A stretch of DNA of 64,000 bases from Epiperipatus broadwayi (lineage: Eukaryota > Onychophora > Udeonychophora > Euonychophora > Peripatidae), in the NCBI GenBank assembly GCA_028023455.1, contig JAQFVV010006294.1:3563001-3627000 (forward strand), in the 5' to 3' direction. Numbering within the stretch: the stretch's first letter is position 1; every line of letters starts with the position of its first letter. The position numbers and the translations under genes were made by a program. Shown piece after piece: positions 36,049-49,604 of the stretch. Under the pieces are notes generated by a model. The model was not told the DNA's origin, ran no database searches, and saw nothing but the letters and a program-made list of their open reading frames with translations.

Positions 36049-36529
36049 GTATTGATAATGCATGCCAGTAATCTTTATTTATTTCACTAACACCTAAAAA
36101 AATTATTATCAGGTTACATTATTTGCATGAATAACAGTGACAATATTTATTCATAATATCTTAGATAACTGTTGTAGTGTTTTTGTTTGTTGTTTTTTTT
36201 TTTTCAAATTTAAACTTTTTAAAATATACCTTTACTAATCTTGCTCATTATTATTTAATTCCAAGAAAAAATGCTGCTATAGTAATTAGTTTTAACTTCT
36301 ACAATACTAAAATAAAATTAATATATTGTCACTGTTAAATAAAATTGTTCTATTTCTTACCAGAATTAGTTATGGGATTACTAAAGGTATATACTAACCA
36401 ATAGGAATTACTAAAATATTCTTTAGAAATCTTTATAGCCTCGCTTTTAAAACTCAGTAATTTGCTTCTGCTATTGTGCCTATCAGTTTGCTTTCCACTT
36501 TCTACTTCTATCCTTCTTATTCCTTATAG

Positions 36530-36691
36530 AGGAGATTGCTGCAGTGGAAGAACCTGTAATAGTTCCAGCTTTAGCAAAAACTAAAGAGTTAGTTACAGAA
36601 GAAATCATTGTGACCAGAACACCAGGGTTGGAAGGTATAGATGATCATTCTGACATTTGTGAAGAAACAGTCATCCTAACTGAAGAAAAAG
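36530..36691 (+). CDS. Ank: Ankyrin tail exon, internal form
   Basis: After TTCCTTATAG the exon enters in phase 1 (GAG with the previous G) and reads EEIAAVEEPVIVPALAKTKE followed by LVTEEIIVTRTPGLEGIDD, ending ...TEEK. A phase-1 donor AAAG|GTAGAA at 36691/36692 joins it in frame to the exon at 44824. The composition matches the preceding tail exon (Glu/Val/Ile-rich). Use of this donor or of the read-through form at 36927 decides between a soluble and a membrane-tailed product. Confidence 0.75.
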
Positions 36692-36927
36692 GTAGAAACA
36701 TTTTGGGAAGAAAGTGGTTTTGCCTTATTGGTTACATTCTCTCTCTTATTAATTATGCTAGCCTTGTGGTGGATGTTACACCATTAGAGACTTCTTTTAT
36801 TCAAACAAACTTGGCTATGTGGATGACTGTTACTTACATGGTTTTTTGTATCATTCAATTACTTTTGCTGTGGTATCTTTTGTACATTGTTTATTTATTT
36901 TTCAAAGACTACTTTGTAAAAGAATAA
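36530..36927 (+). CDS. Ank: Ankyrin alternative terminal exon with two membrane segments
   Basis: If the donor at 36692 is ignored, the frame stays open for 78 more codons to TAA at 36925-36927. The added part starts GRNILGRKWF. It then has a hydrophobic stretch of about 20 residues (CLIGYILSLINYASLVV) and a short polar loop (TPLETSFIQTN). A second, very hydrophobic stretch of about 30 residues follows (VFCIIQLLLLWYLLYIVYLF), ending KDYFVKE. Both stretches fit transmembrane helices. The region is richer in G and C than nearby intron, which supports real coding. An AATAAA at 37336-37341 could serve as the poly(A) signal. I know of no ankyrin family member with such a tail. Confidence 0.6.
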
Positions 36928-37335
36928 TTCGCCTCCCTTAATCTTATTAATATAACTGTTATTACTAAGAAAATTAATCTTTAGTATAAATTGTATATTT
37001 GTTTGTAATTAGTTGTAACATCTAATCTATTTATCTATATATATATATATATATTGTATATACAATGAGTTTTAAAAAGTTTTCTGAATTTTAGTATAGA
37101 GTTCATATAATGTTACATATTTTGATTATGTTTATGTGCCATTTTATAGCAACAACGTTGGCTTATTGATTTATAATTGCTACACTTCTCTGATTAACTA
37201 TTGACAGGGAGTGTTTATCAGTTGCCTTTATTCACAGAATTATCTGCTTTATATTAGCATTGAGTTTGAGTTAAGCTAGAGGAATCTTCTACAACTTTTG
37301 AACAAACATTTTTGTAAATATAAAATAATAATAAT

Positions 37336-37341
37336 AATAAA
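37336..37341 (+). promoter_or_regulatory. Possible poly(A) signal of the short isoform
   Basis: AATAAA about 410 bp after the stop of the membrane-tailed reading frame. In AT-rich DNA the motif is common, so this is only a candidate. Confidence 0.3.
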
Positions 37342-40300
37342 ATGTTCAGTGCAAATGGAATTAAGTAATAAGATAAGCAATGTGATACTGGATTGGATCA
37401 AGGTTGATGTGGCATTCTCTATTAAAAATTTGAGAACTTTGTTAAATCAGACTTCATATATATATATATAAATGATTAATATTTATATAATAATTTAAAT
37501 CTTTAACTTACTATAAAAACTATTTCATCTATTGCAAAAAATTTTCAAAAATATATAATAGAAAATTTGTCATGTTATTATTTTTTAATTAGTGAATTAT
37601 TAAAAAAAACATTTATTGATAACTTTGGGTAAAAGTTTTGAACTAATAGATTAAAATCAAATAATTATCACAAGTCAAAAAGTCTGAAAAGTGTTAATAT
37701 TATAATTATGCAAAATGAGAAAATAAAAAATTATTAGTACAACAGGCAAAAATAGCCTAAGGATGATTAGAAACAAATATCTAAAATTTTATAATATGCA
37801 TGAATAAATATATTCACACACACCCAAAGAATCAGCAAACAAAGAAAATTCAAAAGTGAATAAATGATAATGCAGTGTTAGACAAAGTAAAGTTATATAT
37901 CTTTTTTTTTTTTTTAGACAAAGTAAAGTTTAGGTTACTTTTAATGACAATTGAGAAATGTTATAAGACATTTCTTTCGTAGTTTTTGAAAATAAAATAA
38001 TGAATAATAAAGAATATAGTTCATATCTAAAAAAAAAATTGAAAATTTCATTTGCATATGAAAAACTTAGAGATTAAAATAAAATGTACGATTATCAATC
38101 TAAACACAATTTAAATTGATAATTTTTTGGAAATAATATAAATAATAAATTTGAATATCCTAATAAAATTTTGTTTTTATGTAAAAATGAAGTTAAGTTT
38201 GGAATGAGTAAAAATGCTAAGGTACTAAAACATTATATCAGAAAACTATAAATCGATGAATGTAATAATATTCAATAATAATGAAATTTTTTTATGTAAT
38301 GTGACCAGGTGAATTAATATTTATATACTTATGTTTCATTAGATATTCATTTAATGAAATGACTCAGTAATTTATTTAAAATTTTCAGTGAACATATATT
38401 AAAATACACATATATATTATAATTACTTGATTTTTTTTTATACCTTTAAATTAATTTCTAATACAAAAATAATTTGCATATAAAAAATAAAATAATAATA
38501 GCAACTTAAAAATTATTAATCTCATATAGTTATGATCTGTGCATTGAACTTACTCAACAATTTTTAAAATAAAAAGAAAAATTAAGGATGTGAAAATATC
38601 TTGTATCAATTTTAAAAACTAATAAAATAAATTATTACTATATATATTACTTATTATTATCACATTTTATAAATTATTTGAAATTTTTGTCTCTAGTTTA
38701 TGTGAAAACTAGACCTTAAACAATATTTGTTTTATGTTAGTATTTCTGTTTAACATGAATTAATATGGCATGGGATCGATTATAATTTGAAATAAGATTT
38801 TATAATCTCATTAAAATATATATACAATTGCCTTTTCCTATATCTACAACCATTTGATTATAAGTTTTTGGATAGATGCTTGAAATCCATCAGAAATACT
38901 ATGTACTATATAAATTATGTTTTTAACATATGTATAATATAATTTAATTTTAAAATTATTCATACTAAGACATTAATAATAAATATAAAAATAAAACAAT
39001 GTACTGATGAAAAGGGATTATGCAATAATAAATTGAGAGAACAGACATACATGTATGTATTCAGATCTGTGTAAATGAGTGCATGCATGAATGTGTTCAC
39101 ACAAAAATATATTTATATTTTATCATCTAAGATAAGCATTTTGTGGCTTTTTTAAAGCTGCTAATGATTTAGAATTTTTGGTGATTTAGTAATTGTAGCA
39201 TTTTGTACATTAAGTTTATCTATTACATATAATAATGATGCATTTTAATTTATGCACATTAAGATAGTATAAATAAAAAAAAATCACAAAAAAATAGAAT
39301 AATATAATTGTGAAAAAAGACAATATAATAATAAATTGAGAGACACTGTATTTAGTCAATTCTATATAAATGAATACATATGTTTTTACTCAACATACAA
39401 TTTCTTTTCTTACTAAATCAATTATTTTTATTTTATCACATACAATTACTATCATTATTAACTTTGTGCTTTTGGTATATTTTCAGAAAAAAATTGTACT
39501 TAATTCAAAACAGTATAAATGACAAACATAAAGTATGATTCTTTATTGTGGTCATAACCACGTGACTGACTTAGTGCACATTGGATGTGCTAAATCAATT
39601 AATAACTGATTAAGAGATAGTTGTTGACACTATTCCTATAGATTGGTTCACATGAGAAATTTACGAATTCAAATTTACAAATTTCCAAGTTTTTAATCTT
39701 TTATTTAATTTTTTTTTTATTACTTGCTTGTTGTTGAAATTGTAAATGATGATACTACATACTATGAGATGAAAGTGCATTTTAAAGATTGTATTTTAAA
39801 CTAAGAGATGTTAAAAATATTTAAGAAATCATGAATTAATAGACAAATTGTTAAGAAAATACAATAGATAAAAAATAAAATAAAATGCTAGCATAATCAA
39901 AACATGCCGATTTGATTTTTTTTTTTTTTTTTGCATTTTCTAAAAAAAATAAAATAGTCGCTCTTAATTTTCATTATTTAATAAATTAGGTTTTGTTTTT
40001 CACTCACAAATATATTTAGTGACAGTTTACTTATTATTATCATAAGAGGTGAGTCAAAGATTACTCTAATATAATATTTTAGTGATATAATTAATTAGAC
40101 ATTTATAAACAATTTTTAAAAAAAAAAAAAAAGATATAATTAAAACAACTACAGCAGGAGTCCATTTCACAATATTTTGCTTAACTCAATCTAACAGAAA
40201 AATATATAAATCTTTATTGCTATAATATATTAATGCACATCTTTTTTAAACGATGATATGTTATTTTTTAATTAAGAAAAAAAAATATTATTTTAAACAT

Positions 40301-40560
40301 CTCATATATTTAAAATAATAGCTTTTCAATAATTAATAAAAAAAAAAAATTATATCTTTTCCCCTCTTTTTCTTTTAAAAGATAAAAAAGTTAGTTTTAT
40401 ATTAATAAGTTAAAGAACTTATTTCTCCTAGTTAAATGATAAGACAAAATTAAAATTCATTTTTATATATTAAACTGATTATTAAATTTTGAACAAATAA
40501 ATGTTTTTGTAATGTTTTTCTTGCAGTTTCTATACACACATACATATATATAATATTCAA

Positions 40561-40702
40561 GTCACCCAAATGTTATATTTTGGCAAAATCCTCTGTGAAT
40601 AATTATAAACTCTGAACGAATAATTATAAACTCTGAACTTCACACAGTGACTTTATATTTATTTACAGAGGGTGTTGCTGAAATATAATGTTTGGGAGGA
40701 TG
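40561..40702. repeat. Fold-back element with an internal 21-bp tandem repeat
   Basis: The left arm 40563-40596 (CACCCAAATGTTATATTTTG and on to CCTCTGT) pairs with the right arm 40665-40702 (ACAGAGGGTG...ATATAATGTTTGGG). The loop contains an exact 21-bp duplication (40597-40617 and 40618-40638, GAATAATTATAAACTCTGAA plus C). Confidence 0.7.
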
Positions 40703-43700
40703 ATTTGAATATTTTCTCTTTAATTTTCAGCTAGTGAGATGCACTGAAATATTTTTTTATATATGTATTATATAATACTATAAATACTATAAAAATACTG
40801 TAATAGTTTTTGTTGTTGCAATATGTATTATGTTACAATATAGACAATATAAAAGAAAGTATTTAATGTTTTTCTTTAAATCTATACAATAATTTACTAT
40901 ATATGGATGTCTCATATATTATCTAGCACAAAACTATTATATATACAATACACAATATATAATTTTATAAAGTTTAAGAAATTTTCAGAGATGTGTAAGA
41001 ATATTGAGATACTAATATTTCAAAAAAGAAAATGACATTTAACATAATTGCATATTGCTGAGAAGTGCATAATTAACAACAATACCATTATAACAAAAAG
41101 TCTATGTGAGATTCTACTGCAATTAAAAGACTTTTTAATAACCAGATGATGTATTCTGTTTATTTTAGTATTATTAATAATTATAAAAAGATCATTAATA
41201 GTATTTATTTCATCAAGTTTATTTTTAAAAAAATAATATTAATAATTAATTGTGATTTAGAGACTAATTTGTCATGAGTCTCTTGGAATATAAATTAATT
41301 ATTTTGTATTAAATTAAAGTCTTTCTTTTGAAATATTTTTTTAAAAAACCTGTATAATATTATTGAAGGGTGAACAAATATTTTATATAAAATATTTCTA
41401 TCATGTCATCTTCATTCATTGATTCACTTTTATTATTTATCATACTGATAGAGTCAGAAATTTTTAAGACAATGGTTTCTAGATCAAAACTCGTATCTGA
41501 TCCTTAACATCAAATGAAGCCCAACTACTAATCATTTGATATTTTTTTAACTTTTGAATTTATGTATTTTTAGCTAAAAATATAATTTTGGTTCTAACAT
41601 AATGCAAAAATAAAAGATTACATGTGACCATAAAGTTAACAGATCATGAAAAGCAATAAAGCTGATAAAATGTAATTATTATTATAAAATAAAAACAAAA
41701 TAACATTTAAAAATTAATTTTATAGTTATATGTTATGAATTTTACTTTTGATAGATTCCTTTTAAAATAAACATTTTAATAAGATTTTATTGCATTTCTC
41801 ATAAAATTAAATGTTACTTGTGATGGTTAAAACTGTTGATAGTCAAAAAAAAATGAAAATATTTTTTTAAACTAATAATATTAACAAATTAATTGCTTGT
41901 GTGTTTCTATTTAAATATATATACATGCTTATGCACATTTGACCGATATTACGTTGCCTGGTGACTAATTTCAATTTTTTTTTTTATTAACGTAATTTAT
42001 CTTAAGAATTAAATATAAGATATCATCAAATTATTATCGTCATATAATTTGTTATTCTTAAGAATTCTTTGAAAACTAAAAATCAGTTTTGAAACAAAAC
42101 ATTAATATATTACATGCATATTCACTAAATTTTATGTTATCTGTGTGTAAACAGAATTTAATATTGTTTACTAGAATAATATATTAAATTTCTTCACAAC
42201 AAAATTCAATTCTTGTGTTTAGTATTTTTTTCCAATCTGTTAGCCTCAACATAGATACCAAAACTTGCAGATAGTAGGGAACGATATTATAGTGTGCATG
42301 TTTAACATATATATATAGGTATGTACATATACATTTGTGTTAAAAACATGTTATTACATATAAATATATGTACATACTATACATGTACTGTGAATTGAAA
42401 AATTAAATTTATTTTTAAATTAATTTTTAATATTTTCGTTTTTTAAAATCTAAAATGTGGAAATTGTTGATATAGTGAGATACTTGTATTTGCTTGTGAT
42501 GGGTAATTAAATTTAAAGACTAAAATTTTTTTGTAGTGATGTATTTAATAAATTTATATTGATTAAGAAACCTTATGAAATTAATTGATTAATTACTGGA
42601 AAGATAATGTGATGTTTAAGCATCAAAATGTAGATTGAGCCTTTATTTGTAAACATTTAGCTCTCAAGTTCATTCATTACCATTTTGTCTGAACTAAACA
42701 GAACTAAACCATCCATATTTTATAGTTATTTGTTCTTAGTGACTGTAATTAGTGGAAAATTTGATTTTTCAATAGAATAATATAAAAAAAAACATTGATA
42801 ATGTTTTATAGTTTACTTTTAATTTTTTTTTTCTTAAAATAATTATATATATTAATTTTAATTGGTGCTATTGGAATTTGAAATTAATAATCAAATATTA
42901 AAGGAAAATTCATTTTCTGAAAAGGAGAGAAATTTGATATTTGCTATTGTTTAAAATATTATTTAAATATTAGATAAAACTAGCAAAATATTTGTGATCA
43001 ATGTAACTATATCTCCTGTTTTCTCCCTATTTTATTTAGTTTCTCTTATCTCTATTTTATTTTTTAATCAGTGAAGATTTTAAAATATTTTGGACAATAT
43101 TTCCAAATCAATTTTGTCATTTTTTTTTTGTAATGGCACTTATAAATGATATTCAGAAATTTTAAACACCAAATAAATTGTAAATAATCAAAATACAGTA
43201 AAATTGCTGACAATACTACAGTATATGCTTCAGTCTGTATCATTATAAAGTATTTTTAAATATTTTATAGATACTTATTTGTATACTTACCATATGAGTT
43301 TTATTAATAATTTATTCAGATGTGCATATACATATTTGTCCACACAAATACATTTTCTTTACTTATATATATTAAGTAAACTTGCAGTAATAATTAGTTA
43401 ATTACCAGCACTAAAATTTTGATTGAGACATTATGTTCTTAAAATGTTAGGTTACTTTTTCTTTTTTTGATATGAAATCATTATTTACTATATTAATATC
43501 AATTTCTATAATATTTGTACTATTTTGAAGACCTTATTTTTATTATTTCTAAAATAAATAAATTAATATGCAATAAAATAATTAATTATTTTTGAAACAA
43601 AAATAAATAACATAATATGAAACTTTCTCCAATAAAAGGAAAAAAAAATAATTATTAAAATATCCAGAGAATATTTTTTTGTTCTAGATAGAAATTAATA

Positions 43701-44823
43701 CATCAATTTATTACTTTTAATTAGAATAAAAGAAAACCTATTAAATATTTTCTAAATATTTTTTTTGTATCACAGTAGAATAAATGTCAATAGTATTTTA
43801 TGTATATTGTATATAAAACTAACAACTAAAATAAATCAGATTTAAGCAGCCATTTTAATTTATTGTTCTCATCTTTATAATTCCAGAATTTTATGTCCTG
43901 CAATAAGAAAATTATGAATTTTATTCTGGTCTATAAAGGAGATATATTGAATTATAGTTTATTAAGTTTTAAAATAAATAATGTCTTAAATGATATAAAT
44001 AAAAGTTTTAATTCTCTCAAATGAAGCAGTATTCATTTTTATAGATTTATGAATCAAGGTGTATTAGATTTCTGCTGATGCATAAATTATGTCTATGGAA
44101 ATTCTTAAGTATAATTATATTGGGAAAATAAAAACATTAAATGTGTTTAATTATTAATTTATGTTGCTTTTAATTAGCTTTTGTGGGGGGAAGGAGGAAG
44201 CAGACTTCATATCATTATTAGCATTATATGTAAGTTGTTATTGTAGTCCTTCTTAAACAATTATAGAAAAAATCTAAATATATAAATTAATCGTAATTTA
44301 AGTTATATATCTTGAAATATGTAAATTATCATTGTGAATTAGTCTAATGCAAGATATACCTGAAAAACAACTTAGTGAATCATCAATATTTAAATATTCA
44401 GATTTGTATTCTTATTGTAATTCTATTCTACATATTTACTTAAATAACATGTTTTAAAAAATGAGAATATTAATTTGTTATACAATTTAAAAGGTAAAGG
44501 CAAATATAACTTCTAAAACATTGAAGTGTTAATCATAATAACTTCTATTAGTTGTCTAACATTTTCATATATTGAAATTATTAGATGTTTGTTTTTGTGT
44601 AATGAATATCTGTAAATTTATTTTAACAAAAAAAAAACTGTGAATCTTTTAATATCTTGAATATGATAGTGATCCATTTGTGAATAATATTATTTATAAA
44701 CAAAATTTAAATTAATATTGGAGTTATTTAAATTGAAATGCTTAAAAACATTTATTACATTCAAATGTTATTTTTTAACAAAATTAAAGTATTACAAATT
44801 AATTAATTTTTTTTTATCTCCAG

Positions 44824-44901
44824 AAGATGGCATCCAAGAAAAACATGTGCCTTTCAAAACCAAAACTCCACCCCCTACCCCAGTTGATAAGGAAATCAAA
44901 G
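44824..44901 (+). CDS. Ank: Ankyrin tail exon, Pro-rich
   Basis: A 78-nt exon after a long T tract and ATCTCCAG, phase 1 to phase 1, followed by AAAG|GTATAT. It reads EDGIQEKHVPFKTKTPPPTP followed by VDKEIK. It is strikingly less AT-rich than its surroundings and joins in frame to the donor at 36691. The KTPPPTP run could be an SH3-type or kinase target; that is inference. The following exon is not identified with confidence. Confidence 0.75.
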
Positions 44902-46360
44902 GTATATTCTTTTACTGAATTGATGTTATAAATTCCTTCCCCTTGCAATGCTTTTTGTCATTAAAACTTTTATTATATAACTGTGCTTTTTATTTAATCT
45001 TTTTTTCATCTCTTTCTTTACTAATGTACATATATTGCAATCAGTGATTTTCTTTTTGTATGTTTTCTGCAAAGTTGCACTTTAAATATTAGAATTTCTC
45101 ACTTTCCCTTTTCCTTACACATGATCAAATTAATTATAATACTGTTTGTTTTTATAATTCAATATACTGTACATTATTTAATTAAAATAAAAATGGATCT
45201 CTTTTCATAACTTTAAAAAATTGTTTTTTTTATTCATAATGTTAGACATTTTATAGTTTAAATGTATAGATTATAGCTGTTATATAGTATATCATTTACA
45301 TATAACTATTATTATTTCTATTATTATTATTATTGGAATATATTGAAATGAAAGCTTATTTAATATTTAATCAAATTTGATTTACAATTTTGATATATTT
45401 TAAGTATTTGAAATTTTGAACTTTATATTAAACAAACTTAGATTTGGATTTTCATTACAATGTATTAAAATTTAATATATATCTGTCTTTGAAAAGAAAA
45501 TGAAATATATATAATCATTTTTTTTTCATGAAATATTTTTGTTTTTCAAATTTTTAAAAGCCATCCTAATAAAAAAAAATAAATTATATTAATCTTAGGG
45601 TTCACACTGATGTTATTAATTTTATACACATTTTTTATTTATAAATACAGTATATGTATATCATTAATTTAGTGTTGTATCACCTTTTTCTCTACTCAAC
45701 ACACATTTTTATAACTATTCTTTTTTTTTAATCACCCCCCCCCCTTTTTTTTTTTTGATAATCTTTAATTATCTTCTTCTATTTCTTTCAATATATTTTT
45801 CAAAATGATAAAAAAAAGCATAATAATTTTATCACTTGTTTTATTGATAATTTTTTTATTAATTGGAAGAATATTAGCTGTAGACAATGTTATATAGAAT
45901 TTGAAAATGCATTTAAACATCCCAATTTAATTTCTTTTTCAAATCTTATATATATTTATGATGAAAAAATAATTAACAACTATTACATGAGTAACACTTT
46001 TATTATGTCCATTAGTAGATAGCAATATATCTAAGAAGCCATTTTACATCATATGACATGACAATAGCTTAAATATTGTATATTTCTGAAGAGTAGCATG
46101 TTGTTGAGCTTTTTTTTTTTTTGGTAAAAAGCCTTTCCTACACAGATATTCACAGAGTTTTGTGCATGATTACAAATGCCCTAACATGACAGTTAATAAA
46201 AAGATGAATAAGTAAGTAGCTTTGAGAAACTGATAAAGTGATAGGATAACTATTTCAGTATTAGAGGATATTATTTTGGGCAATGTCATTTTAAATTTTA
46301 TTTATAACATTTTAAATTTACAACATTAAATGATTGATTTTATTTGATGCTTCATATTAC

Positions 46361-46833
46361 ACAATCATAAGATATTTCTTGGACATAATGTTGTTTATTG
46401 GCATAAGTGTAAAGTACAGTTTATAATGTAAATATTAATACTATATATAAATTTTAAGTAATTTATATTATCAAAATGAATTAGTATTATTATAGTGCTT
46501 ACATATAAATATAAATTCCATTGTAACAATTCTTATGTTTAAATAAACTAATAGAATACAATAACTTACATTTTTACATTTCTCTTTATCTTTGACAATC
46601 ATAAGATATTTCTTGGACATAATGTTGCTTATTGGCATAAGTGTAAAGTACAGTTAGTTTATAATGTAAATATTAATACTATATATAAATTTTAAGTAAT
46701 TTATATTATCAAAATAAATTAGTATTATTATAGTGCTTACATATAAATATAAATTCCATTGTAACAATTCTTATGTTTAAATAAACTAATAGAATATAGT
46801 AACTTACATTTTTACATTTCTCTTTATCTTTGA
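46361..46833. repeat. Tandem duplication of about 236 bp
   Basis: The block starting ACAATCATAAGATATTTCTT at 46361 repeats from 46595 to about 46833. The second copy differs by a 4-bp AGTT insertion and a few substitutions. The duplication is recent. Confidence 0.92.
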
Positions 46834-46929
46834 CCATTAGAATGAAGTTTATTTAAACTTCTAGACAGATTTAATTTCAATCTGTTTCAATTTTTGTTTT
46901 TATTAATATTCTATTTAAAGATTTTATAG

Positions 46930-47093
46930 AAGGACCCCACTTGTTGCCTACCTAATTGTAATGTTGCCAAGCATGAAGGTTGTTATGCTGCAACTTATAT
47001 AAAATAATCAGCTGTTGGCACTAATGATTTAATGTATATAAATCACTTTTATATGGAGGATGTATCCATTAATTTAAATTCAGAATGAATAAA
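46930..47093 (+). other. Candidate last ankyrin exon and 3' UTR
   Basis: After AAAGATTTTATAG a phase-1 exon would read EGPHLLPT and stop at 46953-46955. AATAAA follows at 47088-47093. The phase fits the donor at 44901 and the local composition is less AT-rich. The coding part is too short to be convincing. Confidence 0.2.
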
Positions 47094-49604
47094 ACTTGGA
47101 CTTTTTTTTTCTGGGTAGCCAACCCAGTGATTGGATATTAACTTCCCTTTGCTAGAAAGTAAAACAAGAATGGAAAATAGTCAAACTCTCACCAATAAGT
47201 AATGCCATCTCTATTACTTTTCTTCTATGGGAAATGAGGGGGTTTGCTTTGTGTAAGCTATTTAAAGACTGTTTTACTACAATTTACCTATAACATTATT
47301 GTACATGTCTTCATTTATTATTTACAAATTCATGAAAAATATTGTGTGAATTTGAATGAGTATAGTAATATACTATTAAGATATTAGATTTTGATAAACA
47401 TTATATATATGTGTGTGTGTGCGTATGAAAATCTAGTATATATACATGGATGCAAATTTTTGATGTTTAAAAAGGTATATATATATAATTTAAAAGCTTT
47501 TTTCATATTGAAAAAATATTTGTTTTTTTTTATTTTTTTGCAACAAAAAAAAATGAAATTATTTTCCCAAGTCAAACTAATTGAAAATTACATTTAAAAA
47601 ATAACAAAGGTATTTCAAATGAATATAAGAATTTTATATAATATAGAAATATAGGATTATGATAAAGATATTGATACTATGCAAGTAGACTATATATTTA
47701 TGCAATTATTTTGTATAATAATGAAGGATTCCTGATTTACTGGATTATTCAAAGAGATGTCATTTATATCTACTATAATAAGCATTTATGTAAGTATAGT
47801 CAATAAATATCAAATTTAATTAAAAGGATCATTTAAAAAAAAAAAAGATAATGTAAAATTTTGAATTGGCAAGGGGGGGGGGTTCTTTTTCTATCCATTT
47901 AACATGTAAAATTTCAGGCATATTTTGAAAAATATGTAAATAAATTGTACGTTGAATCAATACTATTTGCTTTAGATAAATCTATTTTAATTTCAAATTA
48001 GAAATAAACAAAATATTCTTACAAAACATATAAAATACTTTTCTTAATTTTGTATTGAAACTATTATTAAAAATCTATTTGTAAGATAAGTTGTATTAGG
48101 TATCCTCATATAGACTGATGTCAGAAGCATTCATCCCAACAATATTATAATTTGTTTATTTGTTGTTTTTCAGATTCTTTTTTAGTTTTTAAATCTAATT
48201 ATTTAAAATTTCAAGAGTAACCTTACCATCATCAACCACCCCCTCCATAAAAGAAAAAAATCAAAAGAAATTTAAAGAATGGTTTATAAATAGTCATTAT
48301 TATTATTAAAATAATGATGTTAAAATTAATTGATTGGAAAATACATTGCTCAAGGTATTTTCAAAAATAAAATTTACTATTCAGATTTGTTAGTTACTTA
48401 TTCAATTTTATTGTAATTATTATTATTTGTATTTTAAATAAAAGTAAACTGTATTTGTGCAGTAAACTTCAAAATATATTATAATTTATATGATTTTTTT
48501 TTTTAAATGCTTATACAAATTATATTAAAAGCATATCAAACATATTTTATAATAGATGATTTCTATAAACAACTTTTATTTATAAATATATAATTAAGTA
48601 AAGAATTATCTGTAATGAAAATTATTTAAATAGATGAAAATGTAAGGGAAGGGACTTATATGTAAAACTATTTAAAAAAAAGATAGAAAACATGAGAAGG
48701 GATTACTTTTGGAATTTTACAATTAATGAAATAGAAATTATGATACTTCTTAATAAATTAAATGATACATTGTAGCTAAAATTAAACATATATGTATATA
48801 TACATATCAAAATCACAATGAAATTCTAAATAGAAACAACTTTAGGGACAAAAAGATATAAAAAAAATAGATTTTTGTTAATCCATTCTATGGCTTTATG
48901 GTCCTTTAATTTTTTATAACAACAACCAATATTCTTCAAAGTATAATGCAATTTGCACTTACATAAAATTTATATTCCATTTCTAAAATTGAAATTTATC
49001 AAATAAGCTTTTATAAAAAACATTCTAATATTTAGTTTTTCACATGGAAATAAACTTTTGGTGACTTTATATAACATTAATGCTGAAGAGTGTAGCATAC
49101 TCCAAGATAGACATTACTTCTTAGATGACAGGTATATTGTGTGTGGTTTTACATTATTTATTGGATTAATTTAGAATCTTACTATTTTCCATGTTATATG
49201 TATTATTAGTGAATAATATAAATAAATACTTTGGGTTAATAAATTTTTATATCCCAATAATTTATTAGATTTATTCATAATTTTATATAAGAATCTGAAG
49301 GGTATTATGTCATTGTTTCACATATTTTAATTATTTTCTTCATTAACTTATTTATATAATATAGTTTTCCTTAGTATGAATTCTATGTTGAGTACAATTT
49401 TGTCACATATTGAATGAAACTATATGTATTATTGACAGTTTAAGATTAATATACATTAAATAGTAGGATGGGTTTGCTTAGTTAATCCCATAAGGCTTAA
49501 CTTTGAACTGAGGATTACTCTTCTGAGTAGTTACTTTGTTACATACATTTTTGATATAGGTTAATATTTATCTATGTAACATATAACCTATCTTTAATAT
49601 AGAG

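Larger units (their letters stand above)
36928..44823 (+). other. 3' UTR candidate, then long AT-rich intron
   Basis: The first 410 bp up to the AATAAA at 37336 may be the 3' UTR of the membrane-tailed isoform. The rest, to the acceptor TTTTTATCTCCAG at 44823, is very AT-rich intron for the longer isoform. It contains one fold-back element at 40561-40702. No other exon or element was recognised. Confidence 0.55.
44902..49604 (+). other. AT-rich intron or 3' flank
   Basis: Contains one recent tandem duplication (46361-46833), a possible short terminal exon at 46930, C and G homopolymer runs near 45738 and 47872, and TA repeats. Nothing else was recognised. Confidence 0.5.

Noticed and set aside
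37440-37470. TA-rich microsatellites here and elsewhere as structural elements
   Set aside because: Simple sequence expected in AT-rich DNA; nothing further to support.
37882-37932. Direct repeat AGACAAAGTAAAGTT on both sides of a T tract
   Set aside because: Looks like a local duplication around a homopolymer; no insert with element features between the copies.
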